Below are positions 9,331 to 19,979 of a stretch of DNA of 64,000 nt, in pieces (the first letter of the stretch is position 1; the number at the start of each line of letters is the position of its first letter). The stretch spans positions 155,276 through 219,275 of the forward strand of contig JAOAHD010000010.1 in NCBI GenBank assembly GCA_026415395.1. Direction: 5' to 3'. The translations under genes were made by a program, and so were the position numbers. The stretch is from Candidatus Binatia bacterium. Its GTDB lineage: Bacteria; Desulfobacterota; Binatia; HRBIN30. Below the pieces are notes generated by a model, which saw only the letters and a program-made list of their open reading frames with translations, did not search any database and had not been told where the DNA came from.

Positions 9331-12300
9331 CTAACCAGCCGTGCGCACATCAATCACGTTGGCGTGGAGGTAATGGTCCTGTAGGGGCTTTACCGTTAGC
9401 GTTTGCCGGCGCAGAATTTCCACCGCCTCAACAGCCGCCTCGGCACCCGCAATCGTAGTAAAGTAAGCAACCCGGCACTCTAAGGCAGACCGACGAATGG
9501 AGAACGAGTCGAGCTGCGGACCATACCCTTGCGGGGTGTTGATCACCATCTGCACCTGACCAGCGCGAATTGCGTCGACACAGTGCGGATGGCCTTCGGG
9601 CACCTTGTTTACGAGTTCCGCCGCAATCCCCTGGGCGCGCAAAAACGCCGCAGTACCGCGGGTTGCCAACAAACGAAATCCAAGGCGCTGCAGGCGACGC
9701 GCTATCCCCAGGGTAGCGAGTTTGTCTTCGTCGCGTACGCTGATGAACACCGTCCCCTCCATGGGCAGGGGGTTACCAGCGGCCATTTGCGCCTTCGCAA
9801 ACGCGGCACCAAAGGTCATGTCGATGCCCATGACCTCTCCGGTGGACTTCATTTCGGGTCCCAACAAGGTGTCGACGCCAGGGAACTTCGAAAATGGGAA
9901 TACGGACTCCTTTACCGACACGTGGGGCGGCACGATCTCATGCGAAATCCCGAGCTCGTCCAGAGTTTTTCCCACCATCACCCGCGCGGCCACTTTCGCG
10001 AGCGGTAGACCAATTGCCTTGCTCACAAAAGGGACGGTCCGCGAGGCCCGGGGGTTCACCTCCAACACGTACACCTCGTCACCTTTCACCGCATACTGCA
10101 CGTTCATCAACCCAACCACGCCAAGTTCGAGCGCCAATTGCTCCGTTTGCCGGCGGATTTTTTCGATCACGCGGGCTGAAAGCGACATCGTCGGGAGAAC
10201 ACAAGCGCTGTCCCCGGAATGTACCCCGGCGCGCTCGATATGCTCCATGATGCCGCCAATCACGACGCGCTTGCTGTCGCAGAGCGCATCCACATCAAGC
10301 TCGATTGCGTCTTCCAAAAACTTATCGATCAGAATCGTTCGCCCTGGAGCGGCGTCCAGCGCCTTCTCCATGTAGCGACGCAGTCCGACGTCGTCGTACA
10401 CGATCTCCATCGCCCGACCACCTAAGACATAGGACGGGCGGACCAGCACGGGATAACCGATCTCGTGCGCGATGGATAAAGCCTCGTCGACCTGCAACGC
10501 AGTGCCGTTTGGTGGTTGGCGCAAACCCAGCTTGTGGAGCATCGCGGCAAAACGCTGTCGGTCCTCGGCACGATCGATCGCATCTGGTGGCGTCCCTAAA
10601 ATCTTCACCCCAGCACGTTCGAGCGGGACGGCAAGCTTCAGGGGCGTCTGTCCGCCGAATTGCACAATCACTCCGACTGGCTTTTCTCGTTGCACAATGG
10701 CGAGCACATCCTCGATCGTCAGCGGCTCGAAATACAACCGGTCGGAAGTATCGTAGTCGGTGCTCACGGTCTCGGGGTTGCAGTTCACCATGATGGTTTC
10801 GAAACCATCTTCTTTCAGAGCGAAAGCTGCGTGAACGCAGCAGTAATCAAACTCGATCCCTTGCCCGATCCGGTTCGGCCCGCCACCCAGGATCACCACC
10901 TTGGGCCGACTCGAGGGCAGCGCTTCATCCTCTCGTTCGTAAGTGGAGTAAAGGTAAGGCGTGTAAGCTGGAAACTCCGCCCCGCAGGTGTCGACCATCT
11001 TGTATACGGGCTGGATATTTTCCTCGCTCCGCCACTGACGCACCTCCTCCTCGGAAACACCGCTCAGTTGCCCGATGCGCACGTCGGAAAAGCCGAGTTC
11101 TTTTGCCCTCCGCAGGGTTGTCGCGGACAGTCGCCCGTTGCCTCGGCCCTCTACCTTAATACGCTCCTCTGCATCCACGATTTGCTTCACGTTGGCGAGA
11201 AACCAAGGATCAATGCGGCTCAGCGCATGAACCTGCTCAACACTCATCCCAGCACGAAACGCTTCGGCCAGGTACCAAAGCCTCCGGGCGTTTGGTCGTC
11301 GCAATTTCTGCTCGAGTTCCGCTTGATTAGCCGCCGCGGGCCCGCGCCCCCGCGCATCAAACCCGTACGAGTCGATCTCTAACGAGCGGATGGCCTTTTG
11401 GAGCGATTCCTTGAAGGTTCGCCCGATCGCCATGACCTCACCCACGGACTTCATCTGGGGGCCGAGTTCGTCTTTAGCCGATGGGAATTTCTCGAAAGTG
11501 AATCGGGGAATTTTGGTGACAACGTAGTCGATCGTCGGCTCGAAGCTCGCGGGTGTTTCCCGTGTAATTTCGTTGCGGATTTCGTCGAGCGTATATCCGA
11601 CGGCCAGTTTCGCGGCGATTTTCGCGATCGGGAAGCCCGTCGCCTTACTGGCCAGAGCCGAACTGCGGGAGACCCGCGGATTCATTTCGATCACTACCAT
11701 CCGGCCATCTTTCGGATTGACGGCAAACTGGATGTTCGACCCACCGGTGTCCACACCGATCTCGCGGATGATGCGGATCGCGGCATCCCGCATCAGTTGA
11801 TACTCTTTGTCGGTCAACGTCTGCGCCGGGGCAACAGTGATACTGTCGCCAGTATGAACGCCCATGGGATCGAAGTTCTCGATGGAGCAGATGATGACAA
11901 CGTTGTCCTTCCCGTCGCGCATCACCTCCAGCTCATATTCCTTCCACCCGGCGATTGACTCCTCCAGCAGCACCTCATGCACTGGCGATGCAGACAATCC
12001 CCACTTGACCTGATCGAGGAACTCTTCCTCGGTTTCGACGAGACTGCCGCCCGTCCCCCCCAAGGTGCGCGAAGGGCGAATGATGAGCGGGAGCCCAATC
12101 TCCCTGCGGATGGCCTCCGCCTCGTCAAGACTGCGAGCATAACCCGATCGGGGCAGGTCTAACCCGATCCGTAGCATCGCCGCTTTAAAAAGGTGGCGAT
12201 CTTCGGCCTTCTTGATCGCCTCGACTTTCGCGCCGATGAGCTCCACCCCATACCGGTCGAGCACTCCGGACTCTGCCAGCTCCAGGGCGATGTTCAGTCC

Positions 12301-12582
12301 CGTCTGTCCACCGACGGTGGGCAACAGCGCGTCCGGCCGCTCTGCAGCAATGATTTTTTCTACCATCTCCGCGGTGAGGGGCTCGACATAAGTGCGGTCG
12401 GCAAACCCCGGGTCGGTCATGATCGTGGCCGGATTGGAATTCACTAAAATCACGCGGTAGCCGTTCTCGCGTAAAGCCTTGCACGCCTGGGTTCCGGAGT
12501 AGTCGAACTCACAGGCTTGGCCGATCACTATCGGGCCAGAACCGATCAACAAGATGCTGTGGATGTCCGTCCGCTTCGGCAT
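9331..12582 (-). CDS. carB: Carbamoyl-phosphate synthase large subunit
   Basis: This full-length 1083-residue CarB has two homologous ATP-grasp halves. The first starts [17 protein letters not shown] and the second [19 protein letters not shown]-terminal MGS-like allosteric domain follows from about residue 935. It makes carbamoyl phosphate from bicarbonate, ATP and the ammonia delivered from CarA, for pyrimidine and arginine synthesis. It is the last gene of the pyrR-pyrB-pyrC-carA-carB operon, 12 bp after carA, so its expression should follow the upstream PyrR attenuator. It ends 12 bp from the convergent Cys-rich gene. Confidence 0.98.
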   Translation of the reverse strand: MPKRTDIHSILLIGSGPIVIGQACEFDYSGTQACKALRENGYRVILVNSNPATIMTDPGFADRTYVEPLTAEMVEKIIAAERPDALLPTVGGQTGLNIALELAESGVLDRYGVELIGAKVEAIKKAEDRHLFKAAMLRIGLDLPRSGYARSLDEAEAIRREIGLPLIIRPSRTLGGTGGSLVETEEEFLDQVKWGLSASPVHEVLLEESIAGWKEYELEVMRDGKDNVVIICSIENFDPMGVHTGDSITVAPAQTLTDKEYQLMRDAAIRIIREIGVDTGGSNIQFAVNPKDGRMVVIEMNPRVSRSSALASKATGFPIAKIAAKLAVGYTLDEIRNEITRETPASFEPTIDYVVTKIPRFTFEKFPSAKDELGPQMKSVGEVMAIGRTFKESLQKAIRSLEIDSYGFDARGRGPAAANQAELEQKLRRPNARRLWYLAEAFRAGMSVEQVHALSRIDPWFLANVKQIVDAEERIKVEGRGNGRLSATTLRRAKELGFSDVRIGQLSGVSEEEVRQWRSEENIQPVYKMVDTCGAEFPAYTPYLYSTYEREDEALPSSRPKVVILGGGPNRIGQGIEFDYCCVHAAFALKEDGFETIMVNCNPETVSTDYDTSDRLYFEPLTIEDVLAIVQREKPVGVIVQFGGQTPLKLAVPLERAGVKILGTPPDAIDRAEDRQRFAAMLHKLGLRQPPNGTALQVDEALSIAHEIGYPVLVRPSYVLGGRAMEIVYDDVGLRRYMEKALDAAPGRTILIDKFLEDAIELDVDALCDSKRVVIGGIMEHIERAGVHSGDSACVLPTMSLSARVIEKIRRQTEQLALELGVVGLMNVQYAVKGDEVYVLEVNPRASRTVPFVSKAIGLPLAKVAARVMVGKTLDELGISHEIVPPHVSVKESVFPFSKFPGVDTLLGPEMKSTGEVMGIDMTFGAAFAKAQMAAGNPLPMEGTVFISVRDEDKLATLGIARRLQRLGFRLLATRGTAAFLRAQGIAAELVNKVPEGHPHCVDAIRAGQVQMVINTPQGYGPQLDSFSIRRSALECRVAYFTTIAGAEAAVEAVEILRRQTLTVKPLQDHYLHANVIDVRTAG

Positions 12583-12594
12583 GAACTCGCTCTC

Positions 12595-13719
12595 CTACAC
12601 GACAGGTTGACGATGGCGCATGACGTTGAGGAAGCGCTCGAACAGGTACGTTGCGTCGTGAGGCCCTGGTGAAGCCTCAGGGTGGTACTGAACGGAGAAC
12701 AATGGCAAGCGCGCGTGCGCCAGGCCCTCCACCGTCTGGTCGTTCAGGTTCACATGGGTGAGCTCCGCGATTCCGGAAAGCGAATCGACGTCCACAGCGA
12801 AGCCGTGGTTTTGCGCCGTGATCTCGACCTTGCCCGTGGTTAGGTCCTTCACCGGCTGGTTGCCACCATGATGGCCGAACTTGAGCTTGTACGTCCGGCC
12901 ACCGAGCGCGAGGGCGAGGACCTGGTGTCCCAGACAGATGCCGAAAATTGGCTTTTCCCCGATCAACTCCCGCACAATGCGCGCGTATGGACCAACATCC
13001 GGATCACCCGGGCCGTTGGACAAAAAGATACCGTCCGGGTTCCAAGAGAGGACTTGCCGCGCACTGGTTGTAGCGGGAACCACCTTCACCCGACAACCGA
13101 GCCGCACAAGATGGCGCAGGATGTTTCGTTTCACTCCATAGTCATACGCCACCACGAAGGGGCCTTGGGGATCCACCCTTTCCTCGTAGCCACCGTCAAG
13201 GCGCCAAGTTGACTGATGCCAGTCGTAGGGCGTGGTACAGCTCACTCGCTGCACTAAGTCCTGCCCGACCATGGGCCGCACTTGTCGAGCCTTTTCCACG
13301 ACTTTGCGCGGGTCGCTCTCCACTGTCGACAGTACCGCCGACTGGGCGCCGCGATCGCGGATGTGACGCACAAGTTCCCGCGTATCGATGCCTTGAATTC
13401 CGGGAATTCCGTGGCGGCGCAAGTAAGCCGCAAGCGATTTCTTTGCGCGCCAATTGCTCGGCTCTTCCCAGTACTCGCGCACAATAAAGCCCTCGACCCA
13501 CGGCCGGTTGGACTCGACATCCTCCTCGTTGACACCAACATTGCCAATTTCAGGGTACGTCATGCAGACCAACTGCCCGCAGTAGGAGGGGTCGGTCAAA
13601 ATCTCCTGATATCCCGTCATCGAGGTGTTGAACACGATCTCGCCTGCTGCCTCGCCTTCAGCGCCGAAGGATTCCCCCTCGAATACAGTGCCATCAGCCA
13701 ATCCTAAAATTGCCTTCAC
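12595..13719 (-). CDS. carA: Carbamoyl-phosphate synthase small (glutaminase) subunit
   Basis: I place the start at the GTG that overlaps the pyrC stop by 4 bp (GTGA), giving 374 residues beginning [10 protein letters not shown]. This matches the family length, whereas the longer open frame adds an unrelated 48-residue leader inside pyrC. The class I glutamine amidotransferase domain has the nucleophile Cys in F-G-I-C-L-G-H-Q and the His in V-Q-Y-H-P-E-A. CarA hydrolyses glutamine and channels ammonia to CarB, encoded 12 bp downstream. Confidence 0.97.
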   Translation of the reverse strand: MKAILGLADGTVFEGESFGAEGEAAGEIVFNTSMTGYQEILTDPSYCGQLVCMTYPEIGNVGVNEEDVESNRPWVEGFIVREYWEEPSNWRAKKSLAAYLRRHGIPGIQGIDTRELVRHIRDRGAQSAVLSTVESDPRKVVEKARQVRPMVGQDLVQRVSCTTPYDWHQSTWRLDGGYEERVDPQGPFVVAYDYGVKRNILRHLVRLGCRVKVVPATTSARQVLSWNPDGIFLSNGPGDPDVGPYARIVRELIGEKPIFGICLGHQVLALALGGRTYKLKFGHHGGNQPVKDLTTGKVEITAQNHGFAVDVDSLSGIAELTHVNLNDQTVEGLAHARLPLFSVQYHPEASPGPHDATYLFERFLNVMRHRQPVV

Positions 13720-15023
13720 TGTCGCTCTCCGTTGAGCGGCTCCCCAAGCCGCCATTTGATCTCGCCATTCACAACGGTCATGACCGCCCGCCCCCGCAAT
13801 TCCCAACCGAGAAATGGGGTGTTGCGAGAGCGTGAACGCAGGTCTTCCGCCTCTACACACCAAACCAAATCGGGATCGATCACCGTGACATCTGCCGGGG
13901 CCCCCACTTCAAGGGCTCCACCCGGGATGCGTAAAATGCGCGCCGGGTTGGTGCTCAGCGCGGCGATCATTTGCTTGCGGCTCCAGCCGGTTTCTCGAGC
14001 CATCGCCAACGTCAATGCCAGGGCAGTCTCCAAGCCGATGATGCCGTTGGCCGCTCGGTCGAACTCGCATAGTTTTTCGTCTTCGTGGTGCGGGGCGTGA
14101 TCGGTCGCAACGCAGTCGATCGTGCCGTCAAGCAATCCTTCACGAACCGCCTGCACATCTGCTTCGGTGCGCAGCGGCGGGTTCATTTTTGCCTGCGCGT
14201 TGTATTCTGCCACCGCACGTTCCGTGAGAGAGAAATGGTGCGGCGCGGCTTCGGCAGTGACTGGCAATCCCCGACGTTTGGCTGCCCGAATGAGTTCCAC
14301 AGCTCCCGCGGTACTCACGTGGGCGACGTGCAAGTGCCCGCCACTCCGCTCTAAAATTGCCAAGTCCCGCGCGAGCATGGCCTCTTCCGCAGCATTTGGA
14401 ATTCCCGGCAGCCCCAGCCGAAAGGACCATTCGCCTTCGTTCATCACCCCGCCCGCCGAGAGACTCCGATCTTCTTCGTGCGCAATCACCGGAAGCCCAA
14501 ACATCGACGCGTATTCCAAGGCCCGTCGCATGAGCAACCCGTCTTGCACGGGATGCCCATCATCCGAAACTGCAACAATTCCAGCCCGACGCATTTCCCC
14601 GATTTCTGCGAGTTCTTGTCCAGCAAGCCCCTTGCTCACAGCGCCGATCGGGTACACGCGGGCCGTTCCGGCAAGGCGCGCACGCTCCAGGATAAACTCG
14701 GTTACTGCAGCCGAATCGTTGACCGGCATGGTATTCGCCATACAGGCCACTGCGGTAAAACCGCCAGCAACGGCAGCCGCACATCCCGTGGCTATCGTTT
14801 CCTTGTACTCGTAGCCGGGCTCGCGCAAATGCACATGCATGTCGATGAGACCAGGGACAACCCAGAGGCCTGTGGCATCGATGACCAAGTCAGTCTTCTC
14901 CGGTTCCACGGCTCCAGCTGGAACCAACGCGGCAATTCTTCCGTTTACAATGTGAAGATCCGCCACCTTTTCGAGATCGTTAGCTGGGTCGATCACCAAG
15001 CCCCCGCGAATCCACAGACTCAT
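13716..15023 (-). CDS. pyrC: Dihydroorotase
   Basis: This 435-residue amidohydrolase of the class I dihydroorotase type has the metal-binding [10 protein letters not shown] motif at about residues 59-68 and a late T-D-H-A-P-H-H. It interconverts carbamoyl aspartate and dihydroorotate in pyrimidine synthesis. The ATG overlaps the pyrB stop (ATGA) and its own stop overlaps the carA start (GTGA), so pyrB, pyrC and carA look translationally coupled. Zn-binding residues appear intact, so it is likely active rather than a PyrC' pseudo-subunit. Confidence 0.96.
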   Translation of the reverse strand: MSLWIRGGLVIDPANDLEKVADLHIVNGRIAALVPAGAVEPEKTDLVIDATGLWVVPGLIDMHVHLREPGYEYKETIATGCAAAVAGGFTAVACMANTMPVNDSAAVTEFILERARLAGTARVYPIGAVSKGLAGQELAEIGEMRRAGIVAVSDDGHPVQDGLLMRRALEYASMFGLPVIAHEEDRSLSAGGVMNEGEWSFRLGLPGIPNAAEEAMLARDLAILERSGGHLHVAHVSTAGAVELIRAAKRRGLPVTAEAAPHHFSLTERAVAEYNAQAKMNPPLRTEADVQAVREGLLDGTIDCVATDHAPHHEDEKLCEFDRAANGIIGLETALALTLAMARETGWSRKQMIAALSTNPARILRIPGGALEVGAPADVTVIDPDLVWCVEAEDLRSRSRNTPFLGWELRGRAVMTVVNGEIKWRLGEPLNGERQ

Positions 15024-16009
15024 TGCGTCGCCCTCCGCTCCGCGCGTCCGAGGACTGTGATCTGTTGGACGGAGCGCTTCGCCTCCCCCTCGCGGGCACC
15101 GGTGCCCAACAAGTACAGCACGGCCATGCGCACCGCGACACCGTTGCTGACCTGGTCCAAGATCACCGAGTACGGCCCATCGGCAACTTCACTCGAGATT
15201 TCGATCCCCCGGTTCAACGGGCCTGGGTGCATGACAATCACATCAGGCTTCGCCACTGCCAGATGCCGCTCGCTCAAGCAGTAATAGCGAGCGTACTCCT
15301 CAACCGACGGAATGAAATGCCCTACTTGCCGCTCACGCTGCAGCCGGAGAAGCATGATCACGTCGGCGTTGTGTACCGCCTCGCGCAAGTCCGTCGTCGT
15401 ATGGGCGTAGGCCGCGCACTCGGGCGGGAGCAGTGTTCTCGGCCCCGCAAGTCGCACTTCGGCTCCAAGGGCACGCAAGGCATAGAGGTTCGACCGCGCT
15501 ACACGACTGTGCAGAATGTCGCCAATAATCGCAACAGTTAAGCCATCAAGTCGCTCTTTTCGCTCGCGAATCGTCACTAGGTCCAACAAAGCCTGCGTGG
15601 GATGCTCGTGGGCTCCATCCCCTGCGTTAATCACCGCACAATCGACGTACTTCGCTAACAGGTGAGCCGCACCCGCGCTGGGATGCCGCAAAACCAATAC
15701 GTCGGGGCGCATCGCTCCGAGATTGCGCGCTGTGTCCAGCAGGCTCTCCCCTTTTGCAGCACTGCTCCCAGTTCCACCGAGACTGATAAAATCGGCGCTC
15801 ATTCGCTTGGCAGCGATTTCAAAGGAGACACGCGTGCGGGTGCTCGGCTCGAAGAACGCGCCAATGACCGTCTTGCCACGCAACGTCGGCACCTTTTTTA
15901 TCTCGCGTTCGGAGATTTCCTTAAATGAAGCGGCGGTATCCAAGAGAAAGAGAATTTCCTCGCGCGTGAGCCCTTCGAGCCCGAGCAAGTGACGCCTCAG
16001 GAAAGCCAT
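15020..16009 (-). CDS. pyrB: Aspartate carbamoyltransferase catalytic subunit
   Basis: The start is set at the ATG giving M-A-F-L-R-R-H, 329 residues, because the longer open frame would run back through pyrR. The phosphate-binding [12 protein letters not shown] motif and the H-P-T-Q-A-L-L-D segment are intact. The enzyme condenses carbamoyl phosphate with aspartate, the committed pyrimidine step. The gene begins 1 bp after the pyrR stop and overlaps pyrC by 4 bp. No pyrI regulatory subunit is present, consistent with control by PyrR. Confidence 0.97.
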   Translation of the reverse strand: MAFLRRHLLGLEGLTREEILFLLDTAASFKEISEREIKKVPTLRGKTVIGAFFEPSTRTRVSFEIAAKRMSADFISLGGTGSSAAKGESLLDTARNLGAMRPDVLVLRHPSAGAAHLLAKYVDCAVINAGDGAHEHPTQALLDLVTIRERKERLDGLTVAIIGDILHSRVARSNLYALRALGAEVRLAGPRTLLPPECAAYAHTTTDLREAVHNADVIMLLRLQRERQVGHFIPSVEEYARYYCLSERHLAVAKPDVIVMHPGPLNRGIEISSEVADGPYSVILDQVSNGVAVRMAVLYLLGTGAREGEAKRSVQQITVLGRAERRATQ

Positions 16010-16010
16010 T

Positions 16011-16667
<657 letters not shown>

Positions 16668-16693
16668 TTAAAGGACCGCGTCAACGCTTAGAC

Positions 16694-16722
16694 CTTGTAT
16701 CTGCGGCGCCGAGCAGTGTCAA
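16694..16722 (-). promoter_or_regulatory. pyr operon promoter
   Basis: A perfect TTGACA (16717-16722 complement) is followed after exactly 17 bp by TACAAG (16694-16699), a 4-of-6 match to the -10 consensus. The TGA of the upstream pth gene lies within the -35 box. Transcription starting near 16687 would give a roughly 90-nt leader before the attenuator terminator, which fits the RNA elements seen. Confidence 0.75.
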
Positions 16723-17312
16723 CTGGCAGAGCGCGCGTTGAATCGGTTCATTGCAACTTCGACGCCTTGAGAGAGCACGGTCTCGACAGCGTCCGCCGCC
16801 CGCTCAATCGCCTCGTCAATCACGGGCCTCTCCGCCCGGCTGAATGGGCTCAGCACGAATTCCACGATATCTCCATGCTTGGGCTGGCCAATCCCGACTC
16901 GAATTCGGGGCACCAACTCGCTCCCGACCGAGGCCAGGACGGAGCGCAACCCCTTATGACCACCGTCGGACCCCTGTTTTCTCACCCGAATCTTTCCGAG
17001 CGGGAGCGCAACATCGTCGAGCACGACCAGGAGCTGCTCAGGACGGAGCATCCACCGTTTCAGCCCTTCACGGGCTGCAACCCCAGAGCGGTTCATGAAC
17101 GTTCGGGGCTTACCCAAAATGACCTCTTGGCCAACGATTCGCCCCTGTCCGTAAAGCAAGGATGGAAGGCGCTGGCGCAACACAATCCCATGCCTTCGAC
17201 ACAACGCGTCGACGACTTCGAAGCCCACGTTGTGCCGCGTACCAACGTATTCCTCCCCCGGGTTCCCCAAGCCCAGGACCAGCCACTGTGCTCCCGCCGG
17301 CCCTTCAATCAC
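16719..17312 (-). CDS. pth: Peptidyl-tRNA hydrolase
   Basis: The start is GTG 17312, giving 197 residues, chosen because GGAGG lies 4 nt upstream and the family begins only a few residues before L-V-L-G-L-G-N-P-G. The catalytic His is in G-T-R-H-N-V-G-F, and F-M-N-R-S-G and G-S-D-G-G-H-K-G-L are conserved. It recycles peptidyl-tRNA released from ribosomes. The frequent neighbour rplY (L25/Ctc) is not upstream. The gene ends inside the -35 box of the pyr promoter. Confidence 0.97.
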   Translation of the reverse strand: MIEGPAGAQWLVLGLGNPGEEYVGTRHNVGFEVVDALCRRHGIVLRQRLPSLLYGQGRIVGQEVILGKPRTFMNRSGVAAREGLKRWMLRPEQLLVVLDDVALPLGKIRVRKQGSDGGHKGLRSVLASVGSELVPRIRVGIGQPKHGDIVEFVLSPFSRAERPVIDEAIERAADAVETVLSQGVEVAMNRFNARSAS

Positions 17313-17413
17313 ATTTCCTCCAACGAGGTGTTTTGCATCTCGCCGTGAATATTTTCTGGCGCACTGCGTCGACTGTCCGTGCAGCCGAAGCGGATCCCCC
17401 TCCGCGAGCTGCT

Positions 17414-17447
17414 GAGCTGGTGGGTGCCTCCCCCCGCCCACCAGCTC
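17414..17447 (-). repeat. Inverted repeat upstream of pth (11-bp arms)
   Basis: GAGCTGGTGGG (17414-17424) pairs perfectly with 17437-17447 around a 12-nt loop. It lies in the 200-bp gap between the NIPSNAP-like gene and pth on the same strand. No T-run follows, so it may be a rho-assisted terminator or a leader structure of pth. Confidence 0.4.
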
Positions 17448-17468
17448 GCCCCTCCCCTCCTCGCAACC

Positions 17469-17494
17469 CCCGGGGCCGAGCAACCGGCCCCGGG
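17469..17494 (-). terminator. GC hairpin after NIPSNAP-like gene
   Basis: A 10-bp G/C-only stem (17469-17478 with 17485-17494) and a 6-nt loop lies about 20 bp past the stop of the gene at 17515. It lacks a T-tract, so termination is only suggested by position and stability. Confidence 0.4.
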
Positions 17495-17514
17495 CCTCTC
17501 CCGCAAACCGCTGC

Positions 17515-18207
17515 TCATCTGGCTTCCCTCTGCGGGCTCAAAATCGTTCCCGCAAACGGCACCAGCCAACTGACCCGTTGCCGCGCTTTCCAGCGCGAAA
17601 GTCGCTGCTGCCATGCCCGCCAGCCTTCAACTGCTTCCCTCTCTTCCCACCAGTGGCAAAGCGAGGCAAAGTCCGGGGCGCTCCAGAGGATGAGCGCCTC
17701 TCCTGGCCGCATTGGCACCGAGTAGGCGCCGACAAGCGAGATCGATCGCAATTGAAAAAGGGGGCGCAAAACGAACTCGACCTCTTCGAAAAACTGGGGC
17801 AAGGAGCCCGGAGGCAGAACATATATCTGCTGCTCCGTTACCCAGCCTCTCACTTCTCTTGCTAGGATGTCAGAGCGAGTTGGGCAGAACGCGGCCGGCG
17901 CCAAAATCCGGTCGAACCCGCCGCGTCGATAGCGGACCATCGCCGACCACCACGGCCGCAAGTGCGTATCCTGCAGCGAGGGGTCAAACTGCCGTGCCAG
18001 CGACTGCGCCCAGTGGCCCCAACCGTCTATCTCCCACAAGTTCACCACCCGCGGCCAACGAGATGTGCTTCCGATCACCTGCCAGGTACATACCAAACGA
18101 GATACTTTGTTCTCCTCGGAATAACGAGCTCGCTCCAATACTGCGGCCATGTACGGTCTCGCGCCGTCACCCCGAATTTCGATGGTTTCGTGCAGGTAAA
18201 TCATCAC
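17515..18207 (-). CDS. Tandem NIPSNAP-like (dimeric alpha/beta barrel) protein, function unknown
   Basis: This is a 230-residue soluble protein without signal peptide. The N-terminal half has I-Y-L-H-E-T-I-E-I-R-G-D-G-A-R-P-Y, then C-T-W-Q-V-I-G-S and V-V-N-L-W-E-I-D-G-W, the pattern of NIPSNAP-like ferredoxin folds. The C-terminal half repeats the logic (Q-Q-I-Y-V-L-P-P-G-S then L-V-G-A-Y-S-V-P and A-L-I-L-W-S-A-P-D-F). Two fused domains could form a pseudo-dimer barrel by themselves. It stands alone on the minus strand, divergent from the ClpP-like gene. Catalytic residues and substrate cannot be named. The family call comes from pattern recognition and is moderately certain. Confidence 0.6.
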   Translation of the reverse strand: MMIYLHETIEIRGDGARPYMAAVLERARYSEENKVSRLVCTWQVIGSTSRWPRVVNLWEIDGWGHWAQSLARQFDPSLQDTHLRPWWSAMVRYRRGGFDRILAPAAFCPTRSDILAREVRGWVTEQQIYVLPPGSLPQFFEEVEFVLRPLFQLRSISLVGAYSVPMRPGEALILWSAPDFASLCHWWEEREAVEGWRAWQQRLSRWKARQRVSWLVPFAGTILSPQREAR

Positions 18208-18381
18208 GCCGGGTAAGCCGAACCACAGAATCTTTCCGAGGGCAACTCACCATCGTCGAAATCGGCACTCCCAGGTGGCGACCTCAGTCCAGGAGTCCGC
18301 CTGCGCTCGAGCCACCCGCGGCACGACCACCGAGCGAACGAACCACTGCATTCATTGCTCACGCGCACCCTTTTTGGCCGG

Positions 18382-18398
18382 AGCACTCGGGGAGTGCT
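18382..18398. promoter_or_regulatory. Inverted repeat AGCACTC-N3-GAGTGCT upstream of clpP-like gene
   Basis: Two perfect 7-bp half-sites identical to the CIRCE core (AGCACTC and GAGTGCT) lie 70 bp before the ClpP-like start, but 3 bp apart instead of the 9 bp of true CIRCE. This may be a hairpin or an unusual operator. The rest of the 18208-18467 gap shows no gene and no clear promoter. Confidence 0.3.
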
Positions 18399-18467
18399 TC
18401 GGATGGCGTAAGGGGCAATCTCAAAGTCTTGGTTGCTGAACACCAAGCCCTGCTCTACATGCGGCGC

Positions 18468-19094
18468 ATGAGCCAAGGCAGTGAACAGAGCCTACCGTTC
18501 GACACCTTTGCCGCCGCGCTCCCACTCGAGGCACGCGGAGTGGCTAAGGCGATTGGTCAAAAGCTTTTCGAAACCCGCACCATTATCATCTGCGGAGAAA
18601 TCACCATGCCGCTTGCCCATGCGATTACCGCACAGGCTTTGGCGTTGGCGGCAGTCTCCGATGATGACATTACTGTGATCGTTCATTCGCCCGGCGGGCA
18701 CGTAGAGTCAGCGGACACGATTTTCGATATCCTTACCTTCATTCGTCCGCGGGTGCGGATGATCGGCACCGGCTGGGTGGCCAGCGCTGGTGCGCACATC
18801 TTCCTAGCCGCGGACAAACCCGATCGCTTTTGCCTGCCCAATACTCGCTTCCTCTTGCACCAACCCGCGGGCACAGCTGGCGGAAGGGCAACCGACCTGG
18901 AAATCGAGGCGCAGGAAATCCTCAAGATGCGGGCTCGGCTGAGTCGGATTATCGCGGAGAAGACCGGGCAGCCCCTCAAACGGGTGGAGCGAGACACCGA
19001 ACGGAACTTCTGGATGTCCGCGGAGGAAGCGCTCGAGTACGGGCTGGTAAGCAAAATTATTCGCTCGATCGACGAACTGACCCCCAAAAAGTGA
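18468..19094 (+). CDS. ClpP-like serine protease (ClpP/SDH superfamily)
   Basis: This 208-residue protein starts at M-S-Q-G; an in-frame ATG 9 bp upstream is equally possible, and neither has a good ribosome-binding site. The ClpP fold is recognisable: I-I-I-C-G-E-I near the start, the oxyanion S-P-G-G-H-V, the nucleophile Ser in V-A-S-A-G-A-H, the His in F-L-L-H-Q-P-A-G and an acidic residue in E-R-D-T-E-R-N-F-W-M-S. The catalytic triad therefore looks intact. It is not next to clpX, lon or tig, so it could be a second ClpP. An ATPase partner is not visible. It is followed after 10 bp by a membrane protease gene. Confidence 0.88.
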   Translation: MSQGSEQSLPFDTFAAALPLEARGVAKAIGQKLFETRTIIICGEITMPLAHAITAQALALAAVSDDDITVIVHSPGGHVESADTIFDILTFIRPRVRMIGTGWVASAGAHIFLAADKPDRFCLPNTRFLLHQPAGTAGGRATDLEIEAQEILKMRARLSRIIAEKTGQPLKRVERDTERNFWMSAEEALEYGLVSKIIRSIDELTPKK

Positions 19095-19104
19095 CGGCTG
19101 TTCC

Positions 19105-19899
19105 ATGCCAGCGGGGCTTGGAGCGCTCCTGGCGAGCCTGGCTTTCGTCCTTCTCCTGCGCCTAAAAGGTATCGCCCCCTACGAAACAGAATTCTCGTCC
19201 CGCCTCCGCCAGGCAGCAGCGTTTTGCCTGTGGGTTTCTGTACTCGCACTTGTCGTCTTTTGGCCGGTCTTTTCCTTTCAAGAACACGACATTTCGCTGA
19301 TCGATCACGGAGCGTTCCCTCTGCTATTCCTGAACCACTTTGTTCTCGCGCTTTTTTTGCTCCTTTGGTGGGGGTTCCGCAGAGATGAAACGCGCTCATT
19401 CGAGACACTCGCCGCCTTTTTATTTTTGCGCTGGGACCGGTCCCTACTCCGCACGCGTGTCCTTGTAGGCCTCTTCGGTGGATTCGTTGCTTGGGTTGCG
19501 ACTCTTGCCGCGGTGGGGGTGTTCGCCGGAATCTGGCTGGAAACCACGAAGACACCGCCCCCAGAGGTTCCTGAAGTGTTCGTGTGGATTGTAGGCCTCT
19601 CCTACAGCCAGAAGGCGGCCATCATTTTGATCGCCATGACCATTGAAGAGGCTTTTTTTCGCGCCTTTCTGCAGCCGCGCCTCGGGCTTTTGATGTCGAG
19701 CCTCTGCTTTGCCCTAAGCCACTTTAGTTACGGATTGCCTTTAGCGGTGTTCGGCGTATTCGTCGTCTCCCTCCTTTTTGGCTTGCTGTTTCGTTGGGCA
19801 AAACACTTGCTGCCGAGCATTATGGCCCACGGCGTCTTCGACGCTGTACAACTCTTCCTTGTGCTACCCTGGGCGCTTGAACACAGCGGCTATCTTTGA
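19105..19899 (+). CDS. CPBP (CAAX/Abi) family intramembrane glutamic endopeptidase
   Basis: This 264-residue protein has about seven to eight hydrophobic helices. The CPBP catalytic signature is complete: E181-E-x-x-x-R in I-E-E-A-F-F-R-A, then F-A-L-S-H-F, and a late M-A-H-G-V-F-D-A. Proteins of this family cut substrates within the membrane; bacterial roles vary and the substrate here is unknown. The gene starts 10 bp after the ClpP-like gene and likely shares its transcript, putting two proteases together. Confidence 0.85.
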   Translation: MPAGLGALLASLAFVLLLRLKGIAPYETEFSSRLRQAAAFCLWVSVLALVVFWPVFSFQEHDISLIDHGAFPLLFLNHFVLALFLLLWWGFRRDETRSFETLAAFLFLRWDRSLLRTRVLVGLFGGFVAWVATLAAVGVFAGIWLETTKTPPPEVPEVFVWIVGLSYSQKAAIILIAMTIEEAFFRAFLQPRLGLLMSSLCFALSHFSYGLPLAVFGVFVVSLLFGLLFRWAKHLLPSIMAHGVFDAVQLFLVLPWALEHSGYL

Positions 19900-19979
19900 C
19901 CCAGGGACACACTCTCCGGCGCGATTCGCAAGACACAACGGGGCTTGGCAGGGCTGCGGTTATGAGGAAGGACTACGCC

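Noticed and set aside
17712..18467. N-terminal 250-residue extension of the ClpP-like protein
   Set aside because: It overlaps the oppositely oriented NIPSNAP-like gene and is Pro/Arg/Ser-rich. The ClpP fold begins only after M-S-Q-G near 18468.
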